From contig JAUYSQ010000116.1 in the NCBI GenBank assembly GCA_030696285.1, positions 1-44,306 of the forward strand: 44,306 nucleotides of DNA. The letters are read 5' to 3'. This stretch comes from Sulfuricurvum sp. Lineage in GTDB: Bacteria > Campylobacterota > Campylobacteria > Campylobacterales > Sulfurimonadaceae. How positions within the stretch are numbered: position 1 is the stretch's first letter; the number at the start of each line of letters is the position of its first letter. The position numbers and the translations under genes are program-made. Shown here one piece after another: positions 1 through 10,004 of this stretch. A model generated the notes under the pieces. The model saw only the letters and a list, made by a program, of their open reading frames with translations, was not told where the DNA came from and did not search any database.

Positions 1-186
1 AGCGGTTTTTTATCCGGCAGCGGTATTCGCGAAGAGGACGGTAAGCCGGTTCATGATGAGAATTATCAGACCAATGTAAACGGTCTTTTTGTAGCAGGTG
101 ATATTACCCAAGAATCAGGGGGATCAATTGCACTTGGGCTGAATCATGGCTATGCGATTGCGCAGGATATTAAAGCGTTGCGGTAG
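1..186 (+). CDS. Thioredoxin-reductase-like FAD/NAD(P)H oxidoreductase, C-terminal fragment
   Basis: This is the 3' end of a gene that enters the window from the left; 61 codons and a TAG stop are visible in frame 1. The fragment carries the FAD-binding motif GLFVAGDIT, followed by a Gly/Ser-rich segment and the helix ALGLNHGYAIAQDI. That layout is typical of the C-terminus of thioredoxin reductase (TrxB) and related two-domain pyridine nucleotide-disulfide oxidoreductases. The redox-active CxxC lies upstream and cannot be checked, so it could be TrxB or a ferredoxin/flavodoxin-NADP reductase of the same fold. It converges on the adk operon. Confidence 0.75.
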   Translation, partial: SGFLSGSGIREEDGKPVHDENYQTNVNGLFVAGDITQESGGSIALGLNHGYAIAQDIKALR

Positions 187-202
187 TTGCCTTTGATGCG
201 TC

Positions 203-300
203 TGTCATTCCGTGCCACGACACGGAATCCATAAATAGTAATATAGATACCGTGTCAAGCACGGTATGACAAAGTCAAGTACGGTGTGGCAAAATGACAG
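203..300. repeat. REP-like palindromic element (copy A plus degenerate tail)
   Basis: The element lies between two convergent genes. Its ends are inverted (TGTCAT at 203-208, ATGACA at 266-271). It contains two hairpins: ATTCCGTG/CACGGAAT at 207-228, and CCGTG-TCAAG-CACGG near 250-264. A degenerate copy of the second half follows at about 272-300. The same design recurs at 23261 and 23353. It resembles the dRS3-like 'ATTCCC...GGGAAT' interspersed repeats found in many bacterial genomes. It may also act as a bidirectional terminator. Confidence 0.7.
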
Positions 301-315
301 TGCAGGGTTAGCTAT

Positions 316-975
<660 letters not shown>

Positions 976-985
976 TTATTATATT

Positions 986-991
986 TTTATA
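986..991 (-). promoter_or_regulatory. Possible -10 box for the canonical adk
   Basis: On the minus strand, TATAAA lies in the 54-nt gap ahead of the canonical adk, giving a short leader of roughly 15 nt before the AAGGA ribosome-binding site. The region is AT-rich and has no -35 match. It would allow adk to be expressed separately from the upstream aspS-adk2 pair. Confidence 0.3.
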
Positions 992-1017
992 CGCTATCGG
1001 AATAAAATCCCGATTAG

Positions 1018-1629
1018 CTACGCTAACGCTGAGTTTCCTTCGGCAGGAAGCCCATCATAAATGATATTTTTTATGTATAGTTCCATCTCATCAACAATTT
1101 CGTCGATGGTGCGTTCGCCGTTGATCTTTTTGAGAAGATTTTTCGCCTCGTAAAAGCTTTGAATATCCGCTAAAGGCTCCGAGTAGACTTTCATACGGTT
1201 ATTGAAAACTTCAGTTTTGTCATCCGCACCGCGAGCACGTCCAAGTACACGATCCTGTGCTACTTCTTCACTCACTTCAACTTCAATAACGCTCATCAGT
1301 TTAACGCTTTCATCAGCAGCCAAAAACTTGGTAAGCTCATTCATTTGTTCATGAGAACGCGGATAACCGTCGAAGAGAACAATATCACTTGGAGCATTTT
1401 TGATCGCACTGGTAATGGTTTCGATGGCAATTTCGATCGGGACAATAAGTCCCTTGCTGATGAAACTGTCGATCAATTGACCTCGTACACTTCCACTGGC
1501 TACTTCCTCTCGGAGAAGATCTCCGGTGGAGTAGTGGACGATAACGTCACTATTACGAGCAGCAATAATTTGCGCATCGGTCGTTTTTCCTGAACCCGGG
1601 GCGCCGATGATCAAAAAAAGTTTCTTCAT
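1018..1629 (-). CDS. adk: Adenylate kinase-like nucleoside monophosphate kinase, short-LID Campylobacter type
   Basis: A second member of the adenylate kinase family, 203 aa. It has a P-loop GAPGSGKTT (9-17), STGDLLR (about 34-40), DGYPRS (87-92) and GRARGADDK (130-138). The LID is short, unlike that of the neighbouring canonical Adk. The sequence start and its position beside aspS fit the protein annotated as adk in Campylobacter jejuni (Cj0639c, from memory). Its ATG is 2 nt from the aspS stop, so the two are co-transcribed. It may be the ancestral epsilonproteobacterial Adk, or may have shifted to another NMP substrate; sequence alone does not decide. Confidence 0.88.
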   Translation of the reverse strand: MKKLFLIIGAPGSGKTTDAQIIAARNSDVIVHYSTGDLLREEVASGSVRGQLIDSFISKGLIVPIEIAIETITSAIKNAPSDIVLFDGYPRSHEQMNELTKFLAADESVKLMSVIEVEVSEEVAQDRVLGRARGADDKTEVFNNRMKVYSEPLADIQSFYEAKNLLKKINGERTIDEIVDEMELYIKNIIYDGLPAEGNSALA

Positions 1630-1631
1630 AT

Positions 1632-3386
1632 TTATTTGCTGCTTTCACGCAAACGGATATGAAGTTCACGCAGTTGAGTCAACTCGACCGGACTTGGCGC
1701 TTTCGTCATAATACACGATGCTTTTTGCGTTTTTGGGAATGCGATAACGTCGCGGATACTATCTTTTTTCGAGAGTAACATCATGAAACGGTCAAATCCG
1801 ATGGCGAATCCACCGTGAGGAGGGGCACCGAATTTAAGCGCATCGAGGAGGAAGCCAAATTTTTCTTGCGCCTCTTCTTCTTCTATCCCTAATAATCTAA
1901 AGATTTGCTCTTGGAGCGCTTGCTTATGGATACGAATTGATCCGCCGCCTAGTTCTGTACCGTTGAGAACAATATCGTAGGCAATCGACTCAATATCTTC
2001 TAAATGTTCGTGATTAAGATCACGCGGCATAGTAAAGGGGTGGTGCAACGCTTTTACGCGTCCGTCTTCGATCTCGAACATCGGGAAATCGACAACCCAT
2101 ACGAATTCGAAACGATCTTTATCTATTAAGTTCATTTTTTCATGCTCGGCGATGAAAATACGGAAACGTCCCATATAATCGCACACGGTTTTTTTATCTC
2201 CGGCACCGAAGAAAACCACGTCGCCTACTTGCAACTGGGTTCTATCCACGAGGAGTTGAAGATCTTCAGCAGAGAAAAACTTCTCTAAAGGACCTTTTAG
2301 ACCATCCTCTTTCATTTGGAAGTAGCCAAGCCCTTTTGCCCCAAATTTACGGACATAATCTTCAAAGCTTTTCATTTCACGTTTGGAGAAAACCAAATCA
2401 GCGCCCGGAACACGGAGGGCTTTAATGCGGTTCATTTTTGGATTTACTGCGATGGATGTGAAAATCTCGTTATCACAACGCTCAAAAATATCAATAACAT
2501 CCACCATTTTAAGATCATAACGCAAGTCCGGCTTATCGGAGCCATACCATTCCATTGCATCGGCGTATTTGATACGGTTAAACGGAGTAACAACGGTGTG
2601 CCCTGCGCTTGCGAACATTCCTGTCATTAACTCTTCGGCGACACGGATAACGTCTTCTTGGTTACAGAAGCTCATCTCGACATCGATTTGGGTAAATTCA
2701 GGCTGACGGTCGGCACGTAAATCTTCATCGCGGAAACATTTGGCAATTTGGAAATAGCGGTCAAATCCGCCCACCATCAACAGCTGTTTAAACAACTGTG
2801 GTGATTGGGGGAGGGCGTAGAACTCACCTTCGTGAACACGGCTTGGGACGAGATAGTCACGCGCACCCTCGGGGGTTGATTTGGTCAAAATCGGTGTTTC
2901 CACTTCCAAAAATCCGAGACCATCGAGAACGTTACGCGCTGCGATGGCTGCTTTGGAACGGAGTAAAAAGGTGTTGTACATTGATGGATTACGCAAATCC
3001 AAATAGCGATATTTGAGACGTGTCTCTTCGCCGACATTGTTATCACCGATCGTAAAAGGGACGGGCTCAGAGCGGTTCTCGATGATGAGCTCATCAACAA
3101 CCACTTCGATGGCACCGGTTTTGAGACGCGGATTGACCAGCCCCTCGCCACGTGCACGGATACGTCCATGAGCGATGAGGACAAACTCATCACGTACTTC
3201 GCTTGCCAGTTTGTGCGCATGTGCATTGTCTGCAGGGTCGCATACAAGCTGAATTAGACCGCTTTTATCGCGTAAATCGATAAAAACGATACCACCGTGG
3301 TCGCGGTAACTGTTCGCCCAACCACATAAAACGACGTTATCGCCGACGTTTGCTTCACTTAAATCGGTACAAAAATGACTTCTCAA
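1632..3386 (-). CDS. aspS: Aspartyl-tRNA synthetase (class II)
   Basis: Charges tRNA with aspartate. The 584-aa bacterial-type protein has an N-terminal OB-fold anticodon-binding domain ([12 protein letters not shown] at about 21-32), class II motif 2 ([16 protein letters not shown]), a bacterial GAD insertion in the middle, and motif 3 near the C-terminus ([12 protein letters not shown]). The TTG start at 3386 is supported by AAGGA 7 nt upstream and a TATAAT -10 further up. In this phylum AspRS is often non-discriminating and works with GatCAB to make Asn-tRNA; that is family knowledge, not visible here. The gene is followed at 2 nt by adk. Confidence 0.97.
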   Translation of the reverse strand: MRSHFCTDLSEANVGDNVVLCGWANSYRDHGGIVFIDLRDKSGLIQLVCDPADNAHAHKLASEVRDEFVLIAHGRIRARGEGLVNPRLKTGAIEVVVDELIIENRSEPVPFTIGDNNVGEETRLKYRYLDLRNPSMYNTFLLRSKAAIAARNVLDGLGFLEVETPILTKSTPEGARDYLVPSRVHEGEFYALPQSPQLFKQLLMVGGFDRYFQIAKCFRDEDLRADRQPEFTQIDVEMSFCNQEDVIRVAEELMTGMFASAGHTVVTPFNRIKYADAMEWYGSDKPDLRYDLKMVDVIDIFERCDNEIFTSIAVNPKMNRIKALRVPGADLVFSKREMKSFEDYVRKFGAKGLGYFQMKEDGLKGPLEKFFSAEDLQLLVDRTQLQVGDVVFFGAGDKKTVCDYMGRFRIFIAEHEKMNLIDKDRFEFVWVVDFPMFEIEDGRVKALHHPFTMPRDLNHEHLEDIESIAYDIVLNGTELGGGSIRIHKQALQEQIFRLLGIEEEEAQEKFGFLLDALKFGAPPHGGFAIGFDRFMMLLSKKDSIRDVIAFPKTQKASCIMTKAPSPVELTQLRELHIRLRESSK

Positions 3387-3414
3387 ATCAAAGTCCTTAG
3401 GTTTAGTTTTCGCA

Positions 3415-3420
3415 ATTATA
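3415..3420 (-). promoter_or_regulatory. -10 box of the aspS promoter
   Basis: A perfect TATAAT on the minus strand, 29 nt upstream of the aspS TTG codon, inside the 68-nt gap after nnrS. It leaves a leader of about 20 nt containing AAGGA. The flanks are AT-rich and no -35 is visible. It suggests aspS-adk-adk can be transcribed independently of nnrS. Confidence 0.5.
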
Positions 3421-3454
3421 TCTTTTAGAAACTTTTGGTTTGATAATGATCACT

Positions 3455-4657
3455 TTACCGCTTCCCATAAAGTAAAATTTTTCCGTATTTCCATCCCCAA
3501 ATCACAAATAAGAGAACCCATGTTGTGACAGTGAGATCAAAGATCCAAGGATGAGAAGCTCCGAATCCATGGTCGATGGAGAGTGCTGACCGTGCGATAA
3601 TGACCACCTGAGTCCACCAAAATAGAACAATGGCAAGAGTATCGGCGTGAGGAGGCTGCCCTGAGTGTCCCAATGTCACCCGCGTTCCGAATCCGATCAA
3701 TACGGTTGTCAAAAATCCTAAAATCAATAGGTGTGTTCCTAAAAATAAGAATGAAGTGGCAGTGACAATTTCAATTATCTGAGCCAGTGCGCCTAAAAAT
3801 AGCCCTATGGGGAACCAAAAGAGTGCCAAGTGAAGTATCCATAAAATCGCTGGAGATTGAAACGGTGAGAGTTTCCAACGCAAAAATTCTCTTAAAAGAT
3901 AGCCTGCGAGGATGAGGCTGACGGTTGCTTCGGGGAAAGGGAAAACCAGAACTGCCAAAAGTGTTTTTAGCGTTAAGAGTGCGAACGTAATTTCAATAAA
4001 TCGGGGAGATTTTTCGGCTTGTGAATGGCTGAAAAAGGGGATCATCCGTTGTGCTACGCTAAACGTTAAAAATATCAAAAAAAGATTGATTATGATGGGC
4101 GAGACGAGATTAAGCCAGTTGAAAATTATCCCAAATTGTTCTAATCCATAACACAGCATCCAGATGAAATGGGCACCTAACCCAATGAAATGAGCCACTA
4201 AAATCCAAAACGGATCATTTTTCATGGGGGATTGTCCGTTTTGATAAATCCACCACAGTGTAAAAATTGCCATACTGTGTGCAAAAAGGGTAACGGCTAT
4301 AGCTGCTAAAACGACCCATTGGGAGAGTAAAGAGCCTATAAAAAAGAGGGCTGCCCCTATTTGATAGAGCCAAGTAATACGGGTATAGACTTCGCGCGGT
4401 ATCGTAGGACTGGAGCAAAATCGGGGAAATGTCGTAAACAAAAAGCCGTGAAATAACTGGCCAAAAACGATAAAAGCGAGGGAGTAGAGATGAAACTGAT
4501 TTTCAGCAATATTCAGAGTAATAACGCCTTTGTGTGCGAAAGTGAAAACAATCATCGAGACTATCGCCCATAGTACGCCGAAAAGAAAAAAGGGTTGGTG
4601 AGGCTGAGAGAAAAAATAGTTTTTAACTTTGGGCAGCTGGGGTGAAAATGTGTTCAT
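3455..4657 (-). CDS. nnrS: NnrS family membrane protein
   Basis: A 400-aa polytopic membrane protein with about 12 hydrophobic segments. The opening PHQPFFLFGVLWA and the segment FGQLFHGFLFTTFPRFC are typical of NnrS, a predicted heme- and copper-containing inner-membrane protein linked to nitric oxide and nitrosative stress in denitrifiers (family knowledge). Conserved histidines occur in HLYSLAF, LFHGF, HSMAIF and AHFIW. The gene is divergent from the TolC-like gene across a 134-nt intergenic region. It is followed at 68 nt by aspS, which has its own promoter-like sequence, so read-through is possible but not required. The exact biochemical function of NnrS is still open. Confidence 0.85.
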   Translation of the reverse strand: MNTFSPQLPKVKNYFFSQPHQPFFLFGVLWAIVSMIVFTFAHKGVITLNIAENQFHLYSLAFIVFGQLFHGFLFTTFPRFCSSPTIPREVYTRITWLYQIGAALFFIGSLLSQWVVLAAIAVTLFAHSMAIFTLWWIYQNGQSPMKNDPFWILVAHFIGLGAHFIWMLCYGLEQFGIIFNWLNLVSPIIINLFLIFLTFSVAQRMIPFFSHSQAEKSPRFIEITFALLTLKTLLAVLVFPFPEATVSLILAGYLLREFLRWKLSPFQSPAILWILHLALFWFPIGLFLGALAQIIEIVTATSFLFLGTHLLILGFLTTVLIGFGTRVTLGHSGQPPHADTLAIVLFWWTQVVIIARSALSIDHGFGASHPWIFDLTVTTWVLLFVIWGWKYGKILLYGKR

Positions 4658-4744
4658 GATAAGATCCTCTTGAAAAAGGGAAGTATAACGTGAAGTCTAA
4701 TGGGGATGATTGATGGAAGTCAAGAAAATATCTCGTTATTGCGA

Positions 4745-4750
4745 TATAAT
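4745..4750 (+). promoter_or_regulatory. -10 box of the tolC-type exporter operon
   Basis: A perfect TATAAT preceded by ATTGCGA, in the 134-nt divergent region between nnrS and the exporter operon. It leaves a leader of about 35 nt. No convincing -35 is seen, as is common in this phylum. Confidence 0.5.
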
Positions 4751-4791
4751 TTATTCATTAAAATACTATATAAGTTTGGAGATTTCCCATC

Positions 4792-6075
4792 GTGCAGCTG
4801 ATGAAAGCTTTTTTCCTTGTCGGTGTGAGTGTGAGTGTGTATGCCCTCACTCTCGAAGAAGCGATTGATCGTACTTTAAAGACTCATCCCAATGGTCAAA
4901 TCGCATCGCTGCAGTATGAGAGTGCTGTGGAAGCCAGAAAGAGTTTGGATTCAGCCCTTTATCCTCGTATTGATGCCAATACCAACTATTTTCCGACTAA
5001 AACGTTTGTGATGCCTGTCAATGGAGCGTTTGCAACCAAGCAAGGAGATGCTTTTCATGCCGATGTGAGCGGATCGTATTCGCTGTGGGATTTTGGACGC
5101 TCCCGGGACAAGATCAATGCCTCTTTGAACTCACAAGAGGGGGCAGATTCAACCAAAAAACTAACCCGAAGCGAGTTAATACAACAGGTATGGTCGCAGT
5201 ATTACGGTGTCGCCTATGCGCACTCGCTGATCGATACAGCGGATGCTTCGGTGAAGTTTTATGAGGGCGAATACAGTCAAGCACGGAATATGCGTCTAAA
5301 CGGTCTCAAAACCGAAGCAGACGAATTGCGTTTTAAAGCATCGTTGATGGAGTCACAAGATCGTGCTGCAATTGCCCGAAGCGAATACGATAAAGTGCGT
5401 TTAGCTCTTGGGCTTTTGATCGGAAACGATGAGTTGATAAGTGTGAAAAAAGAAGAGTTAGATCAACGCTGTGAAGTGATAACGACTCAAAATAGTTCAT
5501 TAGAGGTGTTGCGCCAAGAGTTGAGGACGAATAATCCGCGCCTCAAAGTGTTACGCTCGTCTATTGATTCGGCTAAAGCGTTATCCAATGTCTCTAATAA
5601 TGAGAAATATGGGAATGTAGCGCTGATGGGTTCATATAGTTATGATAATTCTCTTTCGTCGTATGACAGCTATCAAGCGGGAATTACGGGGACGCTACCT
5701 CTGTACGATGGCGGAAAACTCTCTGCAGAAGCACAAAAAAGCCGTATTGCATACGCAATAGCCCAAAAAGAGTTCGAGAGTGCCGAGCGTGAACTGTGGC
5801 AAGAGATGTACGGTGCGTATCGTGATTTGATAGATGCTGATACGTCGATTCAGGCAAAAAAAGGGGTGATCGAAGCAACGGTAAAATCGTTGCACCTTAG
5901 TGAGGGACGATACAAACAGGGATTAGCAACGTACGTCGATGTGCTGGAAGCTCAAAGTACGTTAGAGAATGCTTATGCCGGTTTTTCTAAAGCGAAATAT
6001 CAAAAGATTCGTGCTTTTGCACAGATACAAAAATTGTTAAATTCTGCCCAAACTGGGCAAGCTTTAGTGCCATAG
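4792..6075 (+). CDS. TolC family outer-membrane efflux channel
   Basis: The outer-membrane exit duct of a type I/ABC-type export system. The 427-aa protein has a short signal peptide ending near VYA, then LTLEEAIDRTLKTHP, the usual first helix of the outer membrane efflux protein repeat. A second repeat begins around residue 240 (LEVLRQELRTNNPRLKVLRS). Long Ala/Glu/Lys-rich helices and strands such as GITGTLPLYDGGK are typical of TolC barrels. The GTG start is chosen because GGAGA ends 9 nt upstream; the in-frame ATG three codons later would be 18 nt away. It heads an operon with an adaptor, permease and ATPase. Confidence 0.88.
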   Translation: MQLMKAFFLVGVSVSVYALTLEEAIDRTLKTHPNGQIASLQYESAVEARKSLDSALYPRIDANTNYFPTKTFVMPVNGAFATKQGDAFHADVSGSYSLWDFGRSRDKINASLNSQEGADSTKKLTRSELIQQVWSQYYGVAYAHSLIDTADASVKFYEGEYSQARNMRLNGLKTEADELRFKASLMESQDRAAIARSEYDKVRLALGLLIGNDELISVKKEELDQRCEVITTQNSSLEVLRQELRTNNPRLKVLRSSIDSAKALSNVSNNEKYGNVALMGSYSYDNSLSSYDSYQAGITGTLPLYDGGKLSAEAQKSRIAYAIAQKEFESAERELWQEMYGAYRDLIDADTSIQAKKGVIEATVKSLHLSEGRYKQGLATYVDVLEAQSTLENAYAGFSKAKYQKIRAFAQIQKLLNSAQTGQALVP

Positions 6076-6138
6076 CGGCGAGCGTAGAGAAAGGGACGTG
6101 TTCCTTTATCGTTTCAAAAAAATAAAAAGGGTGTGAAA

Positions 6139-7098
6139 ATGACGTTTGCAAATAGCACAAAATGGATTATTGGTGGAGTTATTCTCATGGGTGCCGGAGC
6201 GTTGATCACCACCAAAATTTATCTACCAAAATTAACACCTGTCCCTATAATAGTAAAAATACCAAGTTCGATGAATACCATAAACGGTATTGGGACACTC
6301 GAAGCCAAAGAGGTAGTTGTCCTTGCTCCCAAAACAACGTCTAAAATTGAATTTCTTTATGCCGATGAGGGAGATGCCGTTCGTGAGGGGCAAGTGCTGG
6401 CAAAAATGGAAATTTCAGAGCTACGCGGAAATCTTCAAGAAAGTACTGCCAGCATCGCAAAAAGTCGTTCACAGTTGGTTTCACAGCGAGCAATTATTGA
6501 TGATTTGGAAGCCAAAAAAAGTTTAGCCGATATTACTCTCACGCGTTATAAAACACTTTTGGGTGGTGGATTTGTCACACAAGCTGAGTTTGATACCGCC
6601 CAAGCCGGCGCACGAAGTGCGACTGCACAGCTAACAAGCGCAAAAGAGAATCTCAAGCAATCCGAACATGAGATCGAAAAATCTCAAGCAGTACGAATGG
6701 GACAACAAGAAAAAATTGATGATCTTACGCTTCGCTCACCGTTTAATGGAATTGTCATCTCTCGCGAAGCAGAAGTGGGGAGTACTGTAGGGGGAGGGGT
6801 TTCAGTATTTCGACTTGCCGATCCGAAAATGGTATGGGTAAAAATCTATATTGATGAACGTCAAAGCGGAGCGTTAAAGGTAGGTCAGAATGCAACGGTA
6901 ATTCTCAGATCGTCACCCGATACAAAACTCTCAGGTAAAGTACGCAGAATTGGGATGGAAAGTGATCGAACGACTGAAGAACGGGTCGTTTATATCGTAT
7001 TGGACAGTGCTCCCCTATCGTTGCACTTTGGAGAACAAGCTGAGGCACAAATCACTGTTGAATCCAAAGCTAACACAGAAGTTAGACCTCAAATATGA
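6139..7098 (+). CDS. HlyD/RND-type periplasmic adaptor (membrane fusion protein)
   Basis: Links the inner-membrane ABC permease to the TolC-like channel. It has one N-terminal membrane anchor (WIIGGVILMGAGALI), a lipoyl/biotinyl half-motif (LYADEGDAVREGQVLAKME), a long coiled-coil hairpin (about 85-200), the second half-motif LRSPFNGIVISREAEVGSTV, and a beta-barrel domain near DERQSGALKVGQ. The track starts at GTG 6133. I prefer the ATG at 6139 because AAAAAGGG ends about 7 nt upstream of it and only 1-2 nt from the GTG. It overlaps the permease by 4 nt (ATGA), so translation is coupled. Closest in layout to DevB-type adaptors. Confidence 0.87.
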   Translation: MTFANSTKWIIGGVILMGAGALITTKIYLPKLTPVPIIVKIPSSMNTINGIGTLEAKEVVVLAPKTTSKIEFLYADEGDAVREGQVLAKMEISELRGNLQESTASIAKSRSQLVSQRAIIDDLEAKKSLADITLTRYKTLLGGGFVTQAEFDTAQAGARSATAQLTSAKENLKQSEHEIEKSQAVRMGQQEKIDDLTLRSPFNGIVISREAEVGSTVGGGVSVFRLADPKMVWVKIYIDERQSGALKVGQNATVILRSSPDTKLSGKVRRIGMESDRTTEERVVYIVLDSAPLSLHFGEQAEAQITVESKANTEVRPQI

Positions 7099-8231
7099 TC
7101 AATCTCGCACAACGTGATATCGCCCATTCGCTGGGAAAATTTATCACCACCGCGCTGGGCGTCGGGATGCTTATTGGTGTTGTTCTCATTATGATCGGAG
7201 TCTATCGGGGGATGGTACACGATGCGATGATCGTCCCCCATGATATTTCCCCTGATTTGTGGGTGGTTCAAAAAGATACCTTGGGACCTTTTGCTGAAAG
7301 TTCCCGTCTGCACGAAGATCTAAAATACTCACTCAAAGGGTTTTTAGGGGTAAAAGAGGTACATCCCCTCACGTTTCAAAGCCTTCAAATCCCTCAAGGA
7401 AAAAAACCAATACGGGTATTTGCATTAGGATACGAAGCACTTAGCGGTTATGAACCTTTTACCCTTAGTGCGGGAAGAGAAATTCAAGTTCCTCATCAAG
7501 AAATCATCGTCGATACCAAAACAGGATTTAAAATCGGAGATCGTATTCCTTTGGGACGTGAACTCTATACCGTGGTAGGAATGACGCACAAAGCGGTTTC
7601 ATCGGGTGGTGATCCGATGGTCTATCTCGATCTCTCCGAAGCACAAGAACTCCAATTTTTATTTAGTAATGAACAAATACGCAATGACCGTACACGTGGA
7701 GGAAACAGTGCTTCAACCTCAACCGTCAATACCTTTGTTTTAAAACTAGAGGATGGATTTGACCCCACCGGTGTCGCAAAAGAACTGGAGCGATGGAAAC
7801 ATCAAGAGGTCTATACCGCCGATGAACAAGCAACGATTTTGACTAAAAATTTGATTGAGCGTTCCGCGAAACAAATCGGGATGTTTACGGTGATTTTGCT
7901 TATCGTCTCTTCGGTGATTATCTCTCTCATTATTTATACTATGACCATCGGTAAAATGAAAGAAATTGCTATTTTAAAACTTATTGGTGCACCCAATATC
8001 ACCATAACGAAAATGATCGGACAGCAGTCAGTATTGCTGGGGGTGCTTGCGTTTATCGGAGGCAATCTCTTCGCTCATGCAAGTGCCGGCATCTTCCCAA
8101 AAACGGTTATTCTTGTCCCAACGGATGCGATGAAGCTTCTGGTAATCGTCATTATTGTAAGTATACTTGCCTCTCTCTCAGGGATTCGCACTGCACTGAA
8201 GGTTGATCCTGCCAGTGCCATCGGAGGATAA
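7095..8231 (+). CDS. ABC exporter permease, DevC/MacB (FtsX-like) type
   Basis: A 378-aa membrane protein with four transmembrane helices. One is near the N-terminus (about 16-38), then comes a periplasmic MacB-PCD-like domain of roughly 200 residues, then three helices in the C-terminal FtsX domain (starting around MFTVILLIVSSVIISLIIY). The EIAILKLIGAPN motif after the second helix is the usual FtsX/LolC coupling region. Its start overlaps the adaptor and its stop abuts the ATG of the ATPase, so the three form one transcription-translation unit. The adaptor-permease-ATPase order matches DevBCA glycolipid exporters and some macrolide or lipid exporters; the substrate is not evident. Confidence 0.87.
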   Translation: MINLAQRDIAHSLGKFITTALGVGMLIGVVLIMIGVYRGMVHDAMIVPHDISPDLWVVQKDTLGPFAESSRLHEDLKYSLKGFLGVKEVHPLTFQSLQIPQGKKPIRVFALGYEALSGYEPFTLSAGREIQVPHQEIIVDTKTGFKIGDRIPLGRELYTVVGMTHKAVSSGGDPMVYLDLSEAQELQFLFSNEQIRNDRTRGGNSASTSTVNTFVLKLEDGFDPTGVAKELERWKHQEVYTADEQATILTKNLIERSAKQIGMFTVILLIVSSVIISLIIYTMTIGKMKEIAILKLIGAPNITITKMIGQQSVLLGVLAFIGGNLFAHASAGIFPKTVILVPTDAMKLLVIVIIVSILASLSGIRTALKVDPASAIGG

Positions 8232-8936
8232 ATGAGACACCCTATAATAGCCATGAGCGGTATTTCAAAAACGTATGGTGCGGGCGATAGTGCCGTCATG
8301 GCAATCAAAGAAGCGACATTTGAGATTTTTTCAGGTGAAACGGTTGCCCTTTTAGGTCCAAGCGGTTCGGGAAAAACGACGCTCATTACGATGGTGGGGT
8401 GTATCACCGAACCTACGACGGGTAAACTCATATTGAATGGAGAGCTGGTTTACGATGAGAAGTGGTGCATCAAAGATACCCGTAAGCTCCGTCGGGAAAA
8501 TATAGGGTTTATTTTTCAATCGCATAACCTCATTCCTTTTTTAAATGTAAAGGAAAATGTGACACTGGTACCACTATTAAATGGAATTTCAGACAAAGAA
8601 GCTGACAACCGTGCCCGGGATTTACTAGAGTATTTAGGGGTTGGGGATAAGCTCACTAAAATGCCCTCACAACTCTCAGGAGGTCAGAGTCAGAGAGTTG
8701 CCATAGCGCGCTCATTGGCGAATAATCCAAAAATAATTTTGGCGGATGAACCCACTGCAGCTTTAGATGCCGAACGGGCTCTTTCGGTTATGCAATTGCT
8801 TAAAAAACTTTCACTTGAACAAGAAGTAGCGATTGTTGTCGTAACCCATGATGAGCGGATGCTACCGCTGTTTGATCGGATTTTACGGGTTGAAGACGGG
8901 TATGTGAGAGAAGACTTTTTAAGAAGAGAAGGATAA
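8232..8936 (+). CDS. ABC exporter ATP-binding subunit, LolD/MacB/DevA type
   Basis: Hydrolyses ATP to power the adjacent permease. The 234-aa protein has Walker A GPSGSGKTT (about 45-53), the Q-loop FIFQSHNLIPFLNV, the signature LSGGQSQRVAIARSL, Walker B IILADEPTAALD and the switch histidine in VVVTHDERM. This is the short, soluble ATPase found with FtsX-like permeases. The ATG follows the permease stop with no gap. It is the last gene of the exporter operon; an 84-nt gap with its own promoter-like sequence follows. It could also serve the distant LolC/E-like permease at 27079, which has no ATPase next to it, but tight coupling to its own permease makes that secondary. Confidence 0.9.
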   Translation: MRHPIIAMSGISKTYGAGDSAVMAIKEATFEIFSGETVALLGPSGSGKTTLITMVGCITEPTTGKLILNGELVYDEKWCIKDTRKLRRENIGFIFQSHNLIPFLNVKENVTLVPLLNGISDKEADNRARDLLEYLGVGDKLTKMPSQLSGGQSQRVAIARSLANNPKIILADEPTAALDAERALSVMQLLKKLSLEQEVAIVVVTHDERMLPLFDRILRVEDGYVREDFLRREG

Positions 8937-8951
8937 TCTAAAATGTGCTAG

Positions 8952-8957
8952 TATAAA
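8952..8957 (+). promoter_or_regulatory. Possible -10 box upstream of the porin-SBP-HD-GYP operon
   Basis: TATAAA within a strongly A/T-rich run, about 64 nt before the porin-like ATG. It is the best -10 match in this 84-nt gap. Confidence 0.35.
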
Positions 8958-9020
8958 AAAAGTAAATAAAATATTCATGATTTTTTAGAGTGGGTTATTT
9001 ATCCAAAGGTAAATGAAATA

Positions 9021-10004
9021 ATGATTCGAAAAATAACTGGATTCGTTGCCCTATCTGTCATTTTACAAGCAGATCCGTATATTTTAGGGCAGGGTGTATA
9101 TATTGATAAGATGTTAACCGTAGGTGGATACTTTTCTACAGAATTTGAGTCAAAAGAGAGTCAAGAAACCTTTAGAATTGATGACGTGGCCATTATGGCA
9201 TACGGTGAACTTAATCCTACCTTTTCGTATTTGGCAGAACTTGAGGCTATCGGGTTTTATTCTAAGAACTTTTCCACTGGAAATGAAAGTGGAAGTCAAA
9301 AATTTCATGTAGAACGTTTTTATGGCGATATGTGGCTCATGGATGCGTTTAATATTCGTTTTGGGAAACAGATTACCCCGATAGGGTATTGGAACACGGA
9401 ACCGATTAATGTTTTGCGTGATACTACTTCCAATCCCCTTTACAGCAAACTTCTTTTTCCTAAGTTTTTAACAGGTATTGATATTAATGGCTATATTTTA
9501 CAGACAGAGGGGATGCACTACCATTTGTTTGGGCAAAAAAATCAGGATTTAGACGAAGAGTATATTAATATTCCGAATGAGCATTTCTTTGGATTATCAA
9601 TTGAAAATGAGTTTTCATCTGAGTGGAATGGGGGAGGAAGTGTCGGCGAATATATTACGCTAACGGATCAACGGACCCGTTTCGCTCAAGCAAATGTTAA
9701 ATATGATGATACACAATGGCAAATTCTTGCTGAGGGAATGATTACTGACAGTAAATATAGCAATCAAGAGAGTGCTCATGCTGTTTCCGGATATGTGCAA
9801 GGAATGTATCGCTATACGCTTAAGCATGCATTTGTAGGACGTTATGAATATTTTAATGATCATTATTCGAAGTATGAAGACACTATCGGTACTTTCGGAT
9901 ACAGTTATCGTCCTTTGTATCCTGTTTCGTTAAAAGGGGAGTATCAGTGGCATTCACTTAGCGATGAAAACCGCTTTTTATTTTCCTTTTCGGTATTGTT
10001 TTGA
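9021..10004 (+). CDS. Porin-like outer-membrane beta-barrel protein
   Basis: A 327-aa secreted protein with a signal peptide of about 17 residues (cleavage near LQADP). It has alternating hydrophobic/aromatic strands throughout and ends in a terminal phenylalanine (SFSVLF), the usual outer-membrane barrel signature. Segments such as MLTVGGYFSTEFES, NIRFGKQITPIGYWNTEP and ALKHAFVGRYEYFNDHYS-type strands resemble phosphate-selective porin O/P-like proteins. The ATG at 9021 follows AAAGG by about 11 nt. The stop overlaps the next start (TGATG), tying it to a small phosphate-binding-protein-like gene. The ligand is unknown; an anion channel is an inference from that neighbour. Confidence 0.7.
   Translation: MIRKITGFVALSVILQADPYILGQGVYIDKMLTVGGYFSTEFESKESQETFRIDDVAIMAYGELNPTFSYLAELEAIGFYSKNFSTGNESGSQKFHVERFYGDMWLMDAFNIRFGKQITPIGYWNTEPINVLRDTTSNPLYSKLLFPKFLTGIDINGYILQTEGMHYHLFGQKNQDLDEEYINIPNEHFFGLSIENEFSSEWNGGGSVGEYITLTDQRTRFAQANVKYDDTQWQILAEGMITDSKYSNQESAHAVSGYVQGMYRYTLKHAFVGRYEYFNDHYSKYEDTIGTFGYSYRPLYPVSLKGEYQWHSLSDENRFLFSFSVLF

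Noticed and set aside
4819-4842. GTGTGA tandem repeats in the TolC signal peptide as a phase-variation tract
   Set aside because: Only about three short units, in 6-nt steps that keep the frame, and they encode a normal hydrophobic signal sequence. Slippage would not switch the gene off.
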